Counted from the stretch's first letter, positions 48,193 through 57,595 are shown. The stretch is DNA of 64,000 bases from Mycolicibacterium phlei (GCF_001583415.1 NZ_CP014475.1:5208001-5272000), one strand, 5' to 3'. Translations and numbers: made by a program. Notes: generated by a model from the sequence alone, not told the origin.

Positions 48193-49023
48193 CTAGCCGC
48201 GGTATGCCGCGACCTTCTCGGCGTATTCGTCGAGCAGTCGCAACGATTCGTCGCGCGGCCGGGTGGGCAGAATGAGATTCGCCTGCCGATACCCCAACTG
48301 CTGCAGCGCATCCCAGTAGCCCGGGTCGATCGGCGTGCCGAACGTGCTGAGCGGGACGTCGTGGCCTGCGCCGTCGCGGATCTGGTCGATACGCATCCGC
48401 AGCCGGTCCACCGGCAACGGGTTGGACATCCAGCCGGCCCCGTGGCGGATCACCCGCTTGACGGTGGCGTTGGAGTCGCCGCCCACCAGGATCGGCGGGT
48501 GCGGCTTCTGCACGGGTTTGGGCCGCAGGTAGGAGGCGTCGAAATCGACGTAGGTGCCGTGGTATTCGGCGGGCTCGGTGGTCCACAGCGCCTTGATCGC
48601 CTCGATGCGTTCGTCGAGCAGCGCGCCGCGGGTCTTCGGGTCGGTGCCGTGGTGGCGCATCTCCTCGAGGTTCCAGCCGGCGCCGACCCCGAACACGAAC
48701 CGGCCGCCGGAGATGAGGTCGATGCTGGCCGTCTCCTTGGCCGTGATGATCGGGTCGCGCTGGATGAGCAGCGCGATGCCGGTGATCAGCTCGATACGCG
48801 AGGTGACGGCCGCGGCCGCGGCCAGCGTCACGAACGGATCGAGTGTCCGGTAGTAGTAGTCGGGCAGTTCACCGCCGCCCGGGTAGGCCGATTCGCGGCT
48901 CGCCGGGATGTGGGTGTGCTCGGCGATCGCCAGCGCGTGGAAACCGCGCTCCTCGATGGCCCGGGCCAGGGTGACCGTGTCGATGGTGTCGTCGTTGACG
49001 AACGTCGAAATACCGAATTCCAT
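48193..49023 (-). CDS. LLM class F420-dependent oxidoreductase
   Basis: A 276-residue TIM-barrel oxidoreductase of the luciferase-like group. It begins MEFGISTFVNDDTIDTVTLARAIEERGFHALAIAEHTHIP and includes RIELITGIALLIQRDPIITAKETASIDLISGGRFVFGVGAGW, the signature of actinobacterial probable F420-dependent enzymes. It uses reduced F420 (or FMN) to reduce an unknown substrate in the cytosol. The ATG has an AAGGGG ribosome-binding site. No neighbour clarifies the substrate. Confidence 0.87.
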   Translation of the reverse strand: MEFGISTFVNDDTIDTVTLARAIEERGFHALAIAEHTHIPASRESAYPGGGELPDYYYRTLDPFVTLAAAAAVTSRIELITGIALLIQRDPIITAKETASIDLISGGRFVFGVGAGWNLEEMRHHGTDPKTRGALLDERIEAIKALWTTEPAEYHGTYVDFDASYLRPKPVQKPHPPILVGGDSNATVKRVIRHGAGWMSNPLPVDRLRMRIDQIRDGAGHDVPLSTFGTPIDPGYWDALQQLGYRQANLILPTRPRDESLRLLDEYAEKVAAYRG

Positions 49024-49095
49024 AGTGCACCCCTTGCTGACGTCTGCCGTCGGCAACGCGGCCGGGCGCGCGGCTATTCCGGTCGGCGGTCGGCG

Positions 49096-50091
49096 TCAGG
49101 CGACGCCCGCGTTGGCCGCCAGCTCGTAGACGTATTGATTGACGAAGGTTCCGACGGGCGGATCACCCTTGCCGCAGGTGCCGTCGGACTCCCCGACACG
49201 CTTGATCCACAGGTAGGCGTCGGCGTGCGGGGCGGCGGTGGCGGTGGTGGGCCGCACGCCCAGGGCACGTCCGCTCGGGTTGCACCAGTACATCTCGCCG
49301 TCGGCGGGGCCGTTGCCGTTGCGCGAGGTGTCGATGACGTAGTGCGAGCCGCCGGTCAGTCCGGAGATCGCCTCGCCATATCCGATCTCCTCCTCGGTGG
49401 TGAAGAAGTTCGCGGTGTTGAGGCTGAAGCCGCGCGCCTTGGTGACGCCGACCTGGTTGAGCCGGTTGGCCATCTCCTCGACGGGCGTCCAGCGCGAGTG
49501 CCCGGCGTCGACGTAGACGGCGGTGGCCGGGTTGGCGGTCAGCCGGTCGACGGCGTAGGCGATCAGGTCGAAGCGTTCCTGGCGCTGCGCGCCGGACAGG
49601 CAGTCGGCCATCGCGAGCGCGTCGGGTTCGAGGATGACCGCCGCGCGGGCCCCGCCGATGTCGGCGGCGATGCCGTCGATCCACGCCCGGTAGGCGTCGC
49701 CGGAGCCGTGCCCGCCCGCGGCGAAGCTGCCGCAGTCGCGGTGCGGGATGCCGTAGATCGCGAACACCGGTATGGCCCCGACGGCTTGGGCATCGGCGGT
49801 GTACTTGGCCACCGTCGACGCCGACGGGCCGGGTGTCAGCCAGTAGGCCTGTGGGGTGTTGGCGACGTAGTCCAGGGCCGCGTTCGGCGGGTCGGCCTTC
49901 TGGGCGGCCCGCATCGCCACCGAGTTCGGGTTGACGTAGAACGGGGCACCGTCGAGCGGGTTTCCCTCGCTGGTCAGCCGGACTGACAGATCGGTCTCGG
50001 GCTGCACCGTTGTGGCGACGAAACCGGCGGTGACCGCGGCGGTCAGGACGGGGGCGATCCAGCGCGCGACTGCTCTGGCAGCGGAGGACAT
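49096..50091 (-). CDS. Secreted glycoside hydrolase family 6 (endoglucanase-type)
   Basis: A 331-residue protein with an N-terminal signal/anchor segment (IAPVLTAAVTAGFVATTV) and a GH6 catalytic domain: PFYVNPNSVAMRAA, IPVFAIYGIPHRDCGS, ILEPDALAMADC (catalytic acid Asp) and HYVIDTSRNGNGP. Cysteines pair as in bacterial GH6 enzymes. It would cleave beta-1,4-glucan outside the membrane; M. tuberculosis CelA1 (Rv0062) is a relative. There is no cellulose-binding domain. ATG start preferred; a GTG lies one codon upstream. Confidence 0.87.
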   Translation of the reverse strand: MSSAARAVARWIAPVLTAAVTAGFVATTVQPETDLSVRLTSEGNPLDGAPFYVNPNSVAMRAAQKADPPNAALDYVANTPQAYWLTPGPSASTVAKYTADAQAVGAIPVFAIYGIPHRDCGSFAAGGHGSGDAYRAWIDGIAADIGGARAAVILEPDALAMADCLSGAQRQERFDLIAYAVDRLTANPATAVYVDAGHSRWTPVEEMANRLNQVGVTKARGFSLNTANFFTTEEEIGYGEAISGLTGGSHYVIDTSRNGNGPADGEMYWCNPSGRALGVRPTTATAAPHADAYLWIKRVGESDGTCGKGDPPVGTFVNQYVYELAANAGVA

Positions 50092-50188
50092 CACGCAGGC
50101 AAGTTATCGGGTGCCCTCAGTGCGCGCCAACTTGCGACGGCTTCTACGATCGGTAGTAATTAGCTTCTCTATCCATTGGGTGAGTGAT

Positions 50189-51043
50189 ATGGCGTTTGAC
50201 TTCGACCGCAGGGACCGCACGGCGTTCGACCTGACCGGCAAGGTCGTGGTGGTGGTGGGCGCGGGACAGAGCCCGGGCCCCGGCACGGGCAACGGACGGG
50301 CCATCTCGATCCTGGCGGCCCGGCACGGCGCCGAGGTGGTGGCCGTCGACCTGAACCCCGACGCGGTCAACGAGACGGTCGAGATGATCCTCGCCGAGGG
50401 CGGCCGCGGCTACGCCGTGGTGGCCGACGTCGCCGAGGAGGACGACTGCCGACGAATCTTCGACACCGCGATGCAGACCAGCGGCCGGGTGGACGGGATG
50501 GTCTACAGCGTGGCGACCAACCCGCCGTTCGACTTCGAGACCAACTCGATGACGACCGAGAACTTCAACTACGGCATCAACGTCAACATGCTGGGCTGCT
50601 ACTACTGCAATCTCTATGCGGCCCAGTGCATGGAGCGCAACGACGGCGACACCACCGGCAGCATCGTCAACATCTCGTCGATCGCCAGCGTGAAGAACGA
50701 ACTCGGGCTCAACATCGGGATCATGCCGTACGCGCTGGGCAAGTGCGGACTCAACCAGATCACCGAGCTGACCGCGGTGCAGTTCGCCGAGGCCGGCATC
50801 CGCGCCAACACGCTGATGCTGGGTCCGATCAACTCGGTGCTGGCGAACCGGGACTCGCAGGCGCTCTTCGGCATGGACGAACAGGAGGCGACCGCGAAAC
50901 ACCGGGAGGTCGTCAAGCTCAAGATGGGCCGCGCCACGGTGTGGGAGTCGGCTTACGCCGCACTGTATCTGCTGTCCGACGAGTCGCGGTTCATGACCGG
51001 CCAGCAGATCCGGCTCGACGGCGGGGCGACGCTGGTGCGCTAG
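50189..51043 (+). CDS. SDR family oxidoreductase
   Basis: A 284-residue short-chain dehydrogenase. The cofactor loop is extended and glycine-rich (VVVVGAGQSPGPGTGNGRA, residues about 19-37), the Asp in VAVDLNPD suggests NAD preference, and catalytic residues are NISS and YALGK (Tyr-x-x-x-Lys). C-terminal GQQIRLDGGATL is standard. It converges with the TetR gene, overlapping it by 4 nt. Substrate unknown. The ATG at MAFDFDRRDR is favoured because the AT-richer stretch just upstream looks like the promoter. Confidence 0.85.
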   Translation: MAFDFDRRDRTAFDLTGKVVVVVGAGQSPGPGTGNGRAISILAARHGAEVVAVDLNPDAVNETVEMILAEGGRGYAVVADVAEEDDCRRIFDTAMQTSGRVDGMVYSVATNPPFDFETNSMTTENFNYGINVNMLGCYYCNLYAAQCMERNDGDTTGSIVNISSIASVKNELGLNIGIMPYALGKCGLNQITELTAVQFAEAGIRANTLMLGPINSVLANRDSQALFGMDEQEATAKHREVVKLKMGRATVWESAYAALYLLSDESRFMTGQQIRLDGGATLVR

Positions 51044-51636
51044 TCGTCCGGAAACAGCAGCCGCAGAACGGTTTCCACGTGCGCGATCATGTCACGATAG
51101 GTGAGCAGGCCGGCGCCGACCTGCAGCAGCGCGCCGCAGATCACGGTCTCAACCGTGTTGTGGATCTCGGGCCAGGCACCGGTGTCGAGCGAGGCGGCGA
51201 TGCGACGGCGGATCTCCTCGGAGATCGCCTCGCGGATCGGGACGATCGCGGGATCGTCGTTGCGCATCAGCGCGATGTTGCAGGCCGCACCCAGGTCCGG
51301 GGCGTCGGCGAAGATGTTCGCCACCACGCACAGCTGGGTGATCAGGCGCTCGACGACACCGGCGTTACGGTCGATCTCCAGCGGCAGGGCCTGCAGGCGG
51401 CGCAGGTAGACGCTGGCGATCAACGCGTCCTTGGTGGGGTACCGCGACATCAGGGCGGCCACCGACGTGCCGCAACGGGTCGCGACGGCCGGTAGCGTCA
51501 CCCCCGGATAGGACTCCTCGGCCAGCAGTGCGCTGGTGACGTCGAGGACCGCGTCGGAGGGATCCCGCCGCAGCCGCTGAGCCCTCCGCACGTCGAGCGA
51601 GGTGACCGTCGCGGCATCACCGTCGATGCTGGACAC
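51040..51636 (-). CDS. TetR/AcrR family transcriptional regulator
   Basis: A 198-residue TetR-type protein. The HTH falls at residues about 30-75 (YPGVTLPAVATRCGTSVAALMSRYPTKDALI); the C-terminal helices form the ligand domain. The GTG start codon lies in the centre of a perfect 16-bp palindrome, CTGGACACGTGTCCAG (51629-51644), so the gene may be leaderless and autorepressed. It is divergent from the fused dehydratase gene at 51752, the most likely target. Confidence 0.83.
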   Translation of the reverse strand: MSSIDGDAATVTSLDVRRAQRLRRDPSDAVLDVTSALLAEESYPGVTLPAVATRCGTSVAALMSRYPTKDALIASVYLRRLQALPLEIDRNAGVVERLITQLCVVANIFADAPDLGAACNIALMRNDDPAIVPIREAISEEIRRRIAASLDTGAWPEIHNTVETVICGALLQVGAGLLTYRDMIAHVETVLRLLFPDD

Positions 51637-51644
51637 GTGTCCAG
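51629..51644. promoter_or_regulatory. Perfect 16-bp palindrome at TetR start
   Basis: CTGGACACGTGTCCAG is fully self-complementary and spans the TetR gene start codon, in the divergent region facing the HadA/HadB-type gene. Expected operator for the TetR protein; a 13/16 match occurs at 39158. Confidence 0.65.
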
Positions 51645-51751
51645 TCTAGCGGCGGTCCGGAACCACCTGGCGCGGATGCGTGGCGCCGCCACGCTACTGT
51701 GCTTGGGTCGGCCCTCCAGCGAACCAGCCGATCGGAAGAGTTGAGCAACCC

Positions 51752-52786
51752 ATGACCGCAGCATCAGACACGCCGGAGCTCGAGGCCCGGGTCGGCCACT
51801 ACTACCAGATGGACGGCACCTATCTGGTGGGCCGGGAGAAGTTGCGCGAGTACGCCCGCGCCGTGCAGGACTACCACCCCGCGCACTGGGACGTCGAGGC
51901 CGCCCGCGCGCTCGGCTACAACGATGTCATCGCGCCGCTGACCTTCACCTCCGCCCCCGGTATGCAGTGCAACCGGCGGATGTTCGAGGAGATCGTGGTC
52001 GGCTACGACACCTATCTGCAGACCGAGGAGGTCTTCGAGCAGCACCGCCCGATCGTCGCCGGTGACGAGCTGGTCATCGACGTCGAGCTGACCTCGGTGC
52101 GCCGGACCGCCGGACGCGACTTCATCACCGTCACCAACACGTTCACCGACATCGCCTCCGGCGAGCGGGTGCACACCCTGCACACCACGGTCGTGGGGGT
52201 GACCGCCGACGACATCGACGCCGGGGTCAAGGAAGCCGTGCAGAACGCGATGATGCACGACATGAACATCCTCGACATCGGCGCCAACCCGGAGGCCTAC
52301 GAGAAGACGGTGCGGCCCGAGGGCGAGGTCAAGATCTCCGACGGCGGGCTGACCCGCACTCCCGGGACGCGGCCGTTCGACCAGGTGCAGGCCGGCGACG
52401 AGCTGCCGGCGCACCACACCCGGCTGTCGCGCGGCGACCTGGTGAACTACGCGGGCGTCGCCGGTGACGCCAACCCGATCCATTGGGACGAGGAGATCGC
52501 CAAGCTCGCCGGCCTGCCCGACGTGATCGCGCACGGCATGCTGACGATGGGGCTGGGCGCCGGCTTCGTGTCGTCGTGGTCGGGCGATCCCGGTGCGGTG
52601 ACCAAGTACTCGGTGCGGCTGTCACAGCCGGCGGTGGTGCCCGCCAAGGAGGGCGCCGACATCGAGTTCACCGGCAAGGTGAAGTCACTGGATCCCGACA
52701 CCCGCTCGGGTGTGGTGATCGTCGGGGCGAAATCGGCGGGCAAGAAGATCTTCGGCCTGGCGACGATGAACATCCGCTTCCGCTGA
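51752..52786 (+). CDS. Fused (3R)-hydroxyacyl dehydratase, HadA-HadB type
   Basis: A 344-residue double-hotdog enzyme. Residues about 12-150 align with mycobacterial HadA (VGREKLREYARAVQDYHPAHW, APLTFTSAPG, HRPIVAGDELVIDVEL). Residues about 205-344 align with HadB (LSRGDLVNYAGVAGDANPIHWDEEIAKLAGLPDVIAHGMLTMGL, the catalytic Asp/His hydratase motif). In M. tuberculosis HadA and HadB are separate subunits that dehydrate hydroxyacyl-ACP in mycolate synthesis. Here a stand-alone fusion next to a TetR gene suggests an acyl-CoA or special acyl-ACP dehydratase. ATG start chosen at MTAASDTPEL. Confidence 0.87.
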   Translation: MTAASDTPELEARVGHYYQMDGTYLVGREKLREYARAVQDYHPAHWDVEAARALGYNDVIAPLTFTSAPGMQCNRRMFEEIVVGYDTYLQTEEVFEQHRPIVAGDELVIDVELTSVRRTAGRDFITVTNTFTDIASGERVHTLHTTVVGVTADDIDAGVKEAVQNAMMHDMNILDIGANPEAYEKTVRPEGEVKISDGGLTRTPGTRPFDQVQAGDELPAHHTRLSRGDLVNYAGVAGDANPIHWDEEIAKLAGLPDVIAHGMLTMGLGAGFVSSWSGDPGAVTKYSVRLSQPAVVPAKEGADIEFTGKVKSLDPDTRSGVVIVGAKSAGKKIFGLATMNIRFR

Positions 52787-52823
52787 CGTGCGCCTTGCGC
52801 CGTCCGTGTGACGGCTGCCGCGC

Positions 52824-52880
52824 CGAGTTCTACATGAGGGTCGCAGAACGGCGGGAATCACCGCCCTGGTGTAGAACTCG
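52824..52880. terminator. 11-bp inverted repeat between convergent genes
   Basis: CGAGTTCTACA (52824-52834) pairs perfectly with TGTAGAACTCG (52870-52880). An inner stem (GGCGG with CCGCC) completes a long hairpin. It lies between the dehydratase stop and the DUF732 gene stop. The sequence resembles a dispersed mycobacterial intergenic palindrome I recall; likely a bidirectional terminator. Confidence 0.6.
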
Positions 52881-52900
52881 CGATCCGGCCGTGTGACGGC

Positions 52901-53182
52901 TCAGCAGAGTTCGCGCATCGCGTCGCTGACGATCGCCATCGCGGGTACCAGCCCGATCGCGAGGTCGTCCATGACCGTGGCGACGACGTCGGGCGCCAGG
53001 ACACCGGCCGCGGAGAGCGTGCACGCGCGGTGGCCCGCCGAGACGAGCTGCTGGGCGGTCAGGAACTGGTAGCGGTCCTGTAACCCGTCCAGATAGGCAC
53101 CCTCCTCCGCCGCAGCGGGACTGGCGCACGCAAGGGTGATTGCTGTGACTGCTGCGAATACGCTGGACACCAGGCGATACAT
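52901..53182 (-). CDS. Secreted DUF732 protein
   Basis: A 93-residue protein with a clear Sec signal peptide (hydrophobic FAAVTAITLACASPAAA, cleavage after AAA) and a small helical mature domain containing two cysteines (HRACTL and the C-terminal RELC), the DUF732 pattern common in mycobacteria. Function unknown; probably a small periplasmic or exported protein with one disulfide. It is transcribed alone. Confidence 0.85.
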   Translation of the reverse strand: MYRLVSSVFAAVTAITLACASPAAAEEGAYLDGLQDRYQFLTAQQLVSAGHRACTLSAAGVLAPDVVATVMDDLAIGLVPAMAIVSDAMRELC

Positions 53183-53260
53183 GGGCGAACCTCCAGGATC
53201 AGTGGTGATCGTAGGTTCGAAGAAATTTGCCTAGGCGTTATCCAGCAAAATACTCGGCGG

Positions 53261-55810
53261 TCACAGCGGTTCGTCGGCGTGCAGCAGGGTCCGCACCGAC
53301 GCCCGCGTCCCGTAGGGCCGCAGCATCCGACTGGCCGGGCGGGGCCGCACGCGCAGCGGCCACCAGAACCAGCGGCCGAGCAGTGTCGCGATCGACGGTG
53401 TCAGAAACGACCGCACCACCAGCGTGTCGAACAACAGCCCCAGCCCGATGGTGGTGCCGATCTGGCCCAGCACGACCAGGTCGCTGAAGACGAACGACGA
53501 CATCGTCGCGGCGAACACCAAACCGGCCGCGGTCACCACGCCGCCGGTGCCACCCATCGCGCGGATGATGCCGGTGTTGAGTCCCGCGCCGATCTCCTCC
53601 TTGAACCGGGAGATCAGCAGCAGGTTGTAGTCGGCGCCCACCGCGAGCAGCAGGATCACCGTGAGCGCGAGCACGATCCAGTACAGCTGAATCCCGAAGA
53701 TGTACTCCCACACCAGGACTGACATGCCGAACGACGCACCCAGCGACAGCGCCACCGTGCCCACGATGACCACCGCGGCGACCAGGCTGCGGGTGATGAA
53801 CATCATGATGAGCAGGATCAGCGCCATCGCCGCCAACGCGACGATCAGCAGGTCATACTTGGCGCCGTCCTGAATGTCCTTGTACGTCGAGGCGGTGCCC
53901 GCCACGTAGACCTTGGCATCCGACAGGGGCGTGGCCTTCATCGCGTCGAACGCGGCGTCCTTGATCGCGTCGATATGCGAAATCCCCTCCGGGGTCGCGG
54001 GATTCCCGTCGTGGGTGATGATCATCCTGGCCGCCCTGCCGTCCGGCGACAGGAACAGCTTCAGACCGCGCTGGAAGTCCGGGTTGTCGAACGCCTCGGG
54101 CGGCAGATAGAACGTGTCGTCGTTCTTGGCGTCGTCGAACGCCTGCCCCATGGCGGTGGCGTTGCGCAGCGCCTCCTCGCTCTGCGCGTTGATGCCCGTG
54201 GTCGTGGCGTAGTTGGACAGGATCAGATCGCGGTTGCGCTCCTGGATCTCGATCTGCGGCGGCAGCAGTTCCAGCAGCTGCGGCTGCAGGGCGTCGAGCT
54301 TGTCCAGGCTCTCGGTGATGCTTCCGAATTGTTCGGCCAGCGCGCTGATTCCGTCCAGCGAGTCGAACACCGACCGCAGCGCCCAGCACATCGGGATGTC
54401 ATAACAGTGCGGCTCCCAGTAGAAGTAGTTGCGCAGCGGGCGGAACTGGTCGTCGAAGGTGGCCAGCTTGTCGCGCAGATCGTCGACGATCGTGACCGTG
54501 TCGTGGAACGCCTGCGTCTGCTCATGCGTGGCGTCGGCGCTGGCCCGCTGCAGCGACAACTGCTGGCGCAGAATGTCGATGGTGTTGGTGATCTCGTCGG
54601 CCTGCCGCAGCAGATCCTCGCCGCGCGCCTGCTGGTAGCTGAGGTTCATGATCTGACTGGCGCTCTGCGCGCTCATCTGGAACGGGATCGAGCTGTGGCT
54701 GATCGGCGTGCCCAGCGGCCGGGTGATCGACTGCACCAGCGCGACGCCCTTGGTGTGCAGCACGCTCTTGGCGATGCGTTCGAGCACGAGCATGTCGGCG
54801 GGGGTGCGCATGTCGTGGTCGGCCTCGATCATCAGCAGTTCGGGATTCAGCCGGGCTTCGGAGAAGTGCCGCGCGGCGGCGGCGTAACCCTCGACGGCCG
54901 GTGCCGAGTCGGGCAGATACGGGCGCGCGTCGTAGTTCGTCTTGTATCCGGGCAGAACCAGCACACCGATCACGGCGAGCAGCGCCGACACCGCCAGGAT
55001 CGGCCCCGGCCAGCGCACGATCGCCGTTCCGATCCGCCGCCAACCCCGTTGGCGGGTAGCGCGTTTCGGTTCCATCAGGCCGAACCGGGTGGCGATTAGC
55101 AGGACCGAGGGCCCCAGCGTGATCGCCGCCGCCAGCGTCACCAGCACCCCGATCGCCGCAGGCACACCGAGGGTCTGGAAGTACGGCAGCCGGGTGAACC
55201 ACAGGCACGCCACCGCACCGGCGATCGTCAGGCCCGAGCCGACGATAACGTGGATGGTGCCGCGGTACATGTCGTGGTAGGCGGCGACGCGGTCCATGCC
55301 CTTGTTGCGCGCCTCGTGGTATCGGCCGATGACGAAGATCGCGTAGTCGGTTCCGGCCGCGATCGCGAGCAGGGTCAGCAGGTTCGTCGCATACGTTGTC
55401 AGGCCGATCAATCCGGAGTCGGCGAGCGTCGAGACGATGCCGCGGGCGGCGGCGAGTTCGACGAACACCGTCAGCAGAGCGATGAGCGTGGTGACGATCG
55501 ACCGGTAGACGATCAGCAGCATCACGGTGATCACCAGGAAGGTGATGCCGGTGACCTTGTCGGTGCCCTCGCTGCCCACCTCGAAGTTGTCGGTGATCAG
55601 CGGTGCCGCCCCGGTCACGTAGACCCTCAGCCCGGGCGGCGGCGGGGTGTTGTCGACGATCTCGCGGACGGCGTCGACGGACTCGTTGGCCAGCGCCTCA
55701 CCCTGATTGCCCGACAGGTACAGCTGGACCAGCGCCGCCTTGCCGTCCTTGCTCTGGGAGCCGCCCGCGGTCAACGGGTCACCCCAGAAGTCCTGGATGT
55801 GTTCGACGTG
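53261..55810 (-). pseudogene. MmpL-family RND transporter, 5'-truncated remnant
   Basis: About 850 codons of an MmpL transporter. Seen are HIQDFWGDPLTAGG, LLTVFVELAAARGIVS, GTDYAIFVIGRYHEA (first proton-relay region), the MmpL4/5-type loop PHCYDIPMCWALRSVFDSLDG, and GADYNLLLISRFKEEIG near the C-terminus. The first transmembrane helix and about 110 residues of the porter domain are missing: homology stops abruptly at base 55810 and the next base begins an MFS gene on the other strand. Upstream in-frame codons to 55942 are antisense to that MFS gene. Without the N-terminus it should not function. No MmpS gene is next to it. Confidence 0.82.
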
Positions 55811-56294
55811 CCTGAGGAGTACGGCACCCACCTCGACGTCATCCAGCGGGGCCTGGTGACCGCGGTGCCCTACGTCGTCGCCGCCGTCGTGATGGTGCCC
55901 TGGGCGCGGCACTCGGACCGCACCGGCGAACGCGTCTGGCACGTGGCGGTTCCCGCGATCGCCGGCGGCATCGCGATCCCCGCCGCGCTCTACATGCAGA
56001 ACGTCTACCTAGCGATGCTGGCGGTCACCGTGTGCACGTGTGCGGTGATGTGCGCGCTGCCGGTGTTCTGGTCGTTGCCCTCGGCGTTTCTGACCGGCGC
56101 CGCCGCGGCCGGCGGCATCGCGCTGATCAACTCGCTGGGGCAACATCAGCGGCTTCAGCGGCCCCTACGTCACCGGTTGGCTCACCGATCTGACCGGGGA
56201 CAGCCGGATCGCGATGTGGGTGGTGGGCACGCTGTCGCTGGCGGCCGCGGTGGTGGTGGTGCTGCTGGGCGGCAGGCCGCAGCGGTCGCGGTGA
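55811..56294 (+). pseudogene. MFS transporter remnant, 5'-truncated and frameshifted
   Basis: The last 160 or so codons of a major facilitator. The segment IQRGLVTAVPYVVAAVVMVPWARHSDRTGER (with the conserved RHSDRTGER loop) is followed by further membrane segments up to AAAAGGIALINSLG. A run of four G at about 56137-56140 then shifts the frame; removing one G continues NISGFSGPYVTGWLTDLTGD to the TGA at 56292-56294. The 5' part is lost at the junction with the MmpL remnant. The family is that of anion/aromatic-acid:proton symporters. Confidence 0.75.
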
Positions 56295-56298
56295 GGGC

Positions 56299-56913
56299 TC
56301 AGGCCCGCCAGGCCGAGTCGAAGAACGCCAACTCCAGCCGCATCGCGCGCCGGTACGCCGAGCGGATCGCGGGGCTGTCCTCGCCGAGCCGGTCGAGCAG
56401 GTTCTCCAGCACCGCGGCCACCTCGTCGAACTCGGGGTCGGCGTAGGTGCGCACCCAGTCGGCGTACGGGCCCGCGGTGTCGGGGTTCAGCGTCGTGCCG
56501 ATGTGCGCGTACAGCCGCATGCACGGGGTCATCGCCGCGCAGATCACCGCGACGTCGGCGGTGGCGGCGGTCGCCAGCAGGAACTCGCAGTAGGTCAGCG
56601 TCGCGTCGGCGGGCTGCACCCCCGCCATGTCGATGTCCCACGCAGCGGCGTACGAGGAGTGCAGCTTGAGCTCCTCGCGCACCCCGTTGAGCAGCTCCGC
56701 GAACGTCAGCAGCGTCTCGGTGTCGGTGCTGCGGGCCAGCCCGAAAGCGTATGCCCGCGCGAAGGATTCGAGATAGAACGCGTCCTGCGCGAGGTAGCCG
56801 GCGAACTTGCGGCGGTCCAGCGAGCCGTCGCCGATCCCACGCACGAAGGGATGGGCCAGCACCTCGGCCACCACGTCGGAGTTGTCCGCCCAGAGTCGTG
56901 CTGCCAGAGTCAT
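56299..56913 (-). CDS. tenA: TenA-family (thiaminase II-like) protein
   Basis: A 204-residue TenA/Thi-4 helical protein: HPFVRGIGDGSLDRRKFAGYLAQDAFYLESFARAYA at the N-terminus and AAMTPCMRLYAHIG, where the cysteine corresponds to the TenA nucleophile. TenA hydrolyses aminopyrimidines to salvage thiamine precursors; some relatives have other roles. Start is the ATG before TLAARLWAD; the upstream frame is not conserved-looking. Its gene ends 4 nt from the MFS remnant and starts 19 nt after the GntR stop. Confidence 0.85.
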   Translation of the reverse strand: MTLAARLWADNSDVVAEVLAHPFVRGIGDGSLDRRKFAGYLAQDAFYLESFARAYAFGLARSTDTETLLTFAELLNGVREELKLHSSYAAAWDIDMAGVQPADATLTYCEFLLATAATADVAVICAAMTPCMRLYAHIGTTLNPDTAGPYADWVRTYADPEFDEVAAVLENLLDRLGEDSPAIRSAYRRAMRLELAFFDSAWRA

Positions 56914-56932
56914 GGCTACGGACTCTAGTAGC

Positions 56933-57595
56933 TCAGCAGAGCAGGTCCCCGAGCACCGAGTCGATGATCGCCGCGGCGGCCCGGCCCGCCTGCTCGACGT
57001 CCCCGGCGGCGATGTGCTCGAGCAGCGCACTGTGGTCGACGGCGTGCATGGTGGCCTCGTAGCTGGTCGCGACGCTGGCGGTGATCGCCTCCATCAGGCC
57101 GCGGTACAGCTCGATGAGCGTGGCGTTGTGCGAGCACCGCATCACGGCGAGGTGGAATTCCGCGTCGGCGCGGGCGAAGTCGTCGGTGGTGCCGGCCAGG
57201 GCCGCGTCGCGGCGCGCGAGCACGTCGCGCAGTTCGGCGAGATCCTCGTCGGTGCGGCGCAGCGCCGCGCCGCGGGCGCCCTCCACCTCCAGCGCCCGCC
57301 GGACCTGCAGAACGTCGCGCCACTCGGTGCAGCACAGCCGGCGCAACGCACCGGACACCTCGCTGGTGGCCCGCACATAGGTGCCGTCGCCCTGACGCAC
57401 CTCGAGGATTCCGGCGTGTGCGAGGGCGCGCACCGCCTCCCGGACGGTGTTGCGGCCGACGCCCAGCGACTCGACGAGCGCCGTCTCGTTGGGGATGCGC
57501 TGGCCGATCGCCCACTCCCCGCTGGCGACCGCGGCGCGCAGCTGCTCGATCACCTGATCCACGAGACCGGTACGACGGGCGGTGACCAGCGGCAA
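56933..57595 (-). CDS. GntR/FadR (FCD-domain) transcriptional regulator
   Basis: A 220-residue FCD-type GntR regulator: winged HTH at residues about 10-75 (GQRIPNETALVESLGVGRNTVREAVRALAHAGILEVRQGDGTYV) and helical FCD domain (about 85-215; FHLAVMRCSHN). Genes of this arrangement commonly control a divergent MFS exporter; the cyanate/nitroimidazole-type transporter gene begins 47 bp away on the other strand. The best start is a TTG at 57595. It probably shares a transcript with tenA. Confidence 0.86.
   Translation of the reverse strand: MPLVTARRTGLVDQVIEQLRAAVASGEWAIGQRIPNETALVESLGVGRNTVREAVRALAHAGILEVRQGDGTYVRATSEVSGALRRLCCTEWRDVLQVRRALEVEGARGAALRRTDEDLAELRDVLARRDAALAGTTDDFARADAEFHLAVMRCSHNATLIELYRGLMEAITASVATSYEATMHAVDHSALLEHIAAGDVEQAGRAAAAIIDSVLGDLLC

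Noticed and set aside
55811-55942. N-terminal extension of the MmpL frame beyond base 55810
   Set aside because: These codons are antisense to the MFS remnant and do not match the MmpL N-terminus; they are read through the deletion scar.
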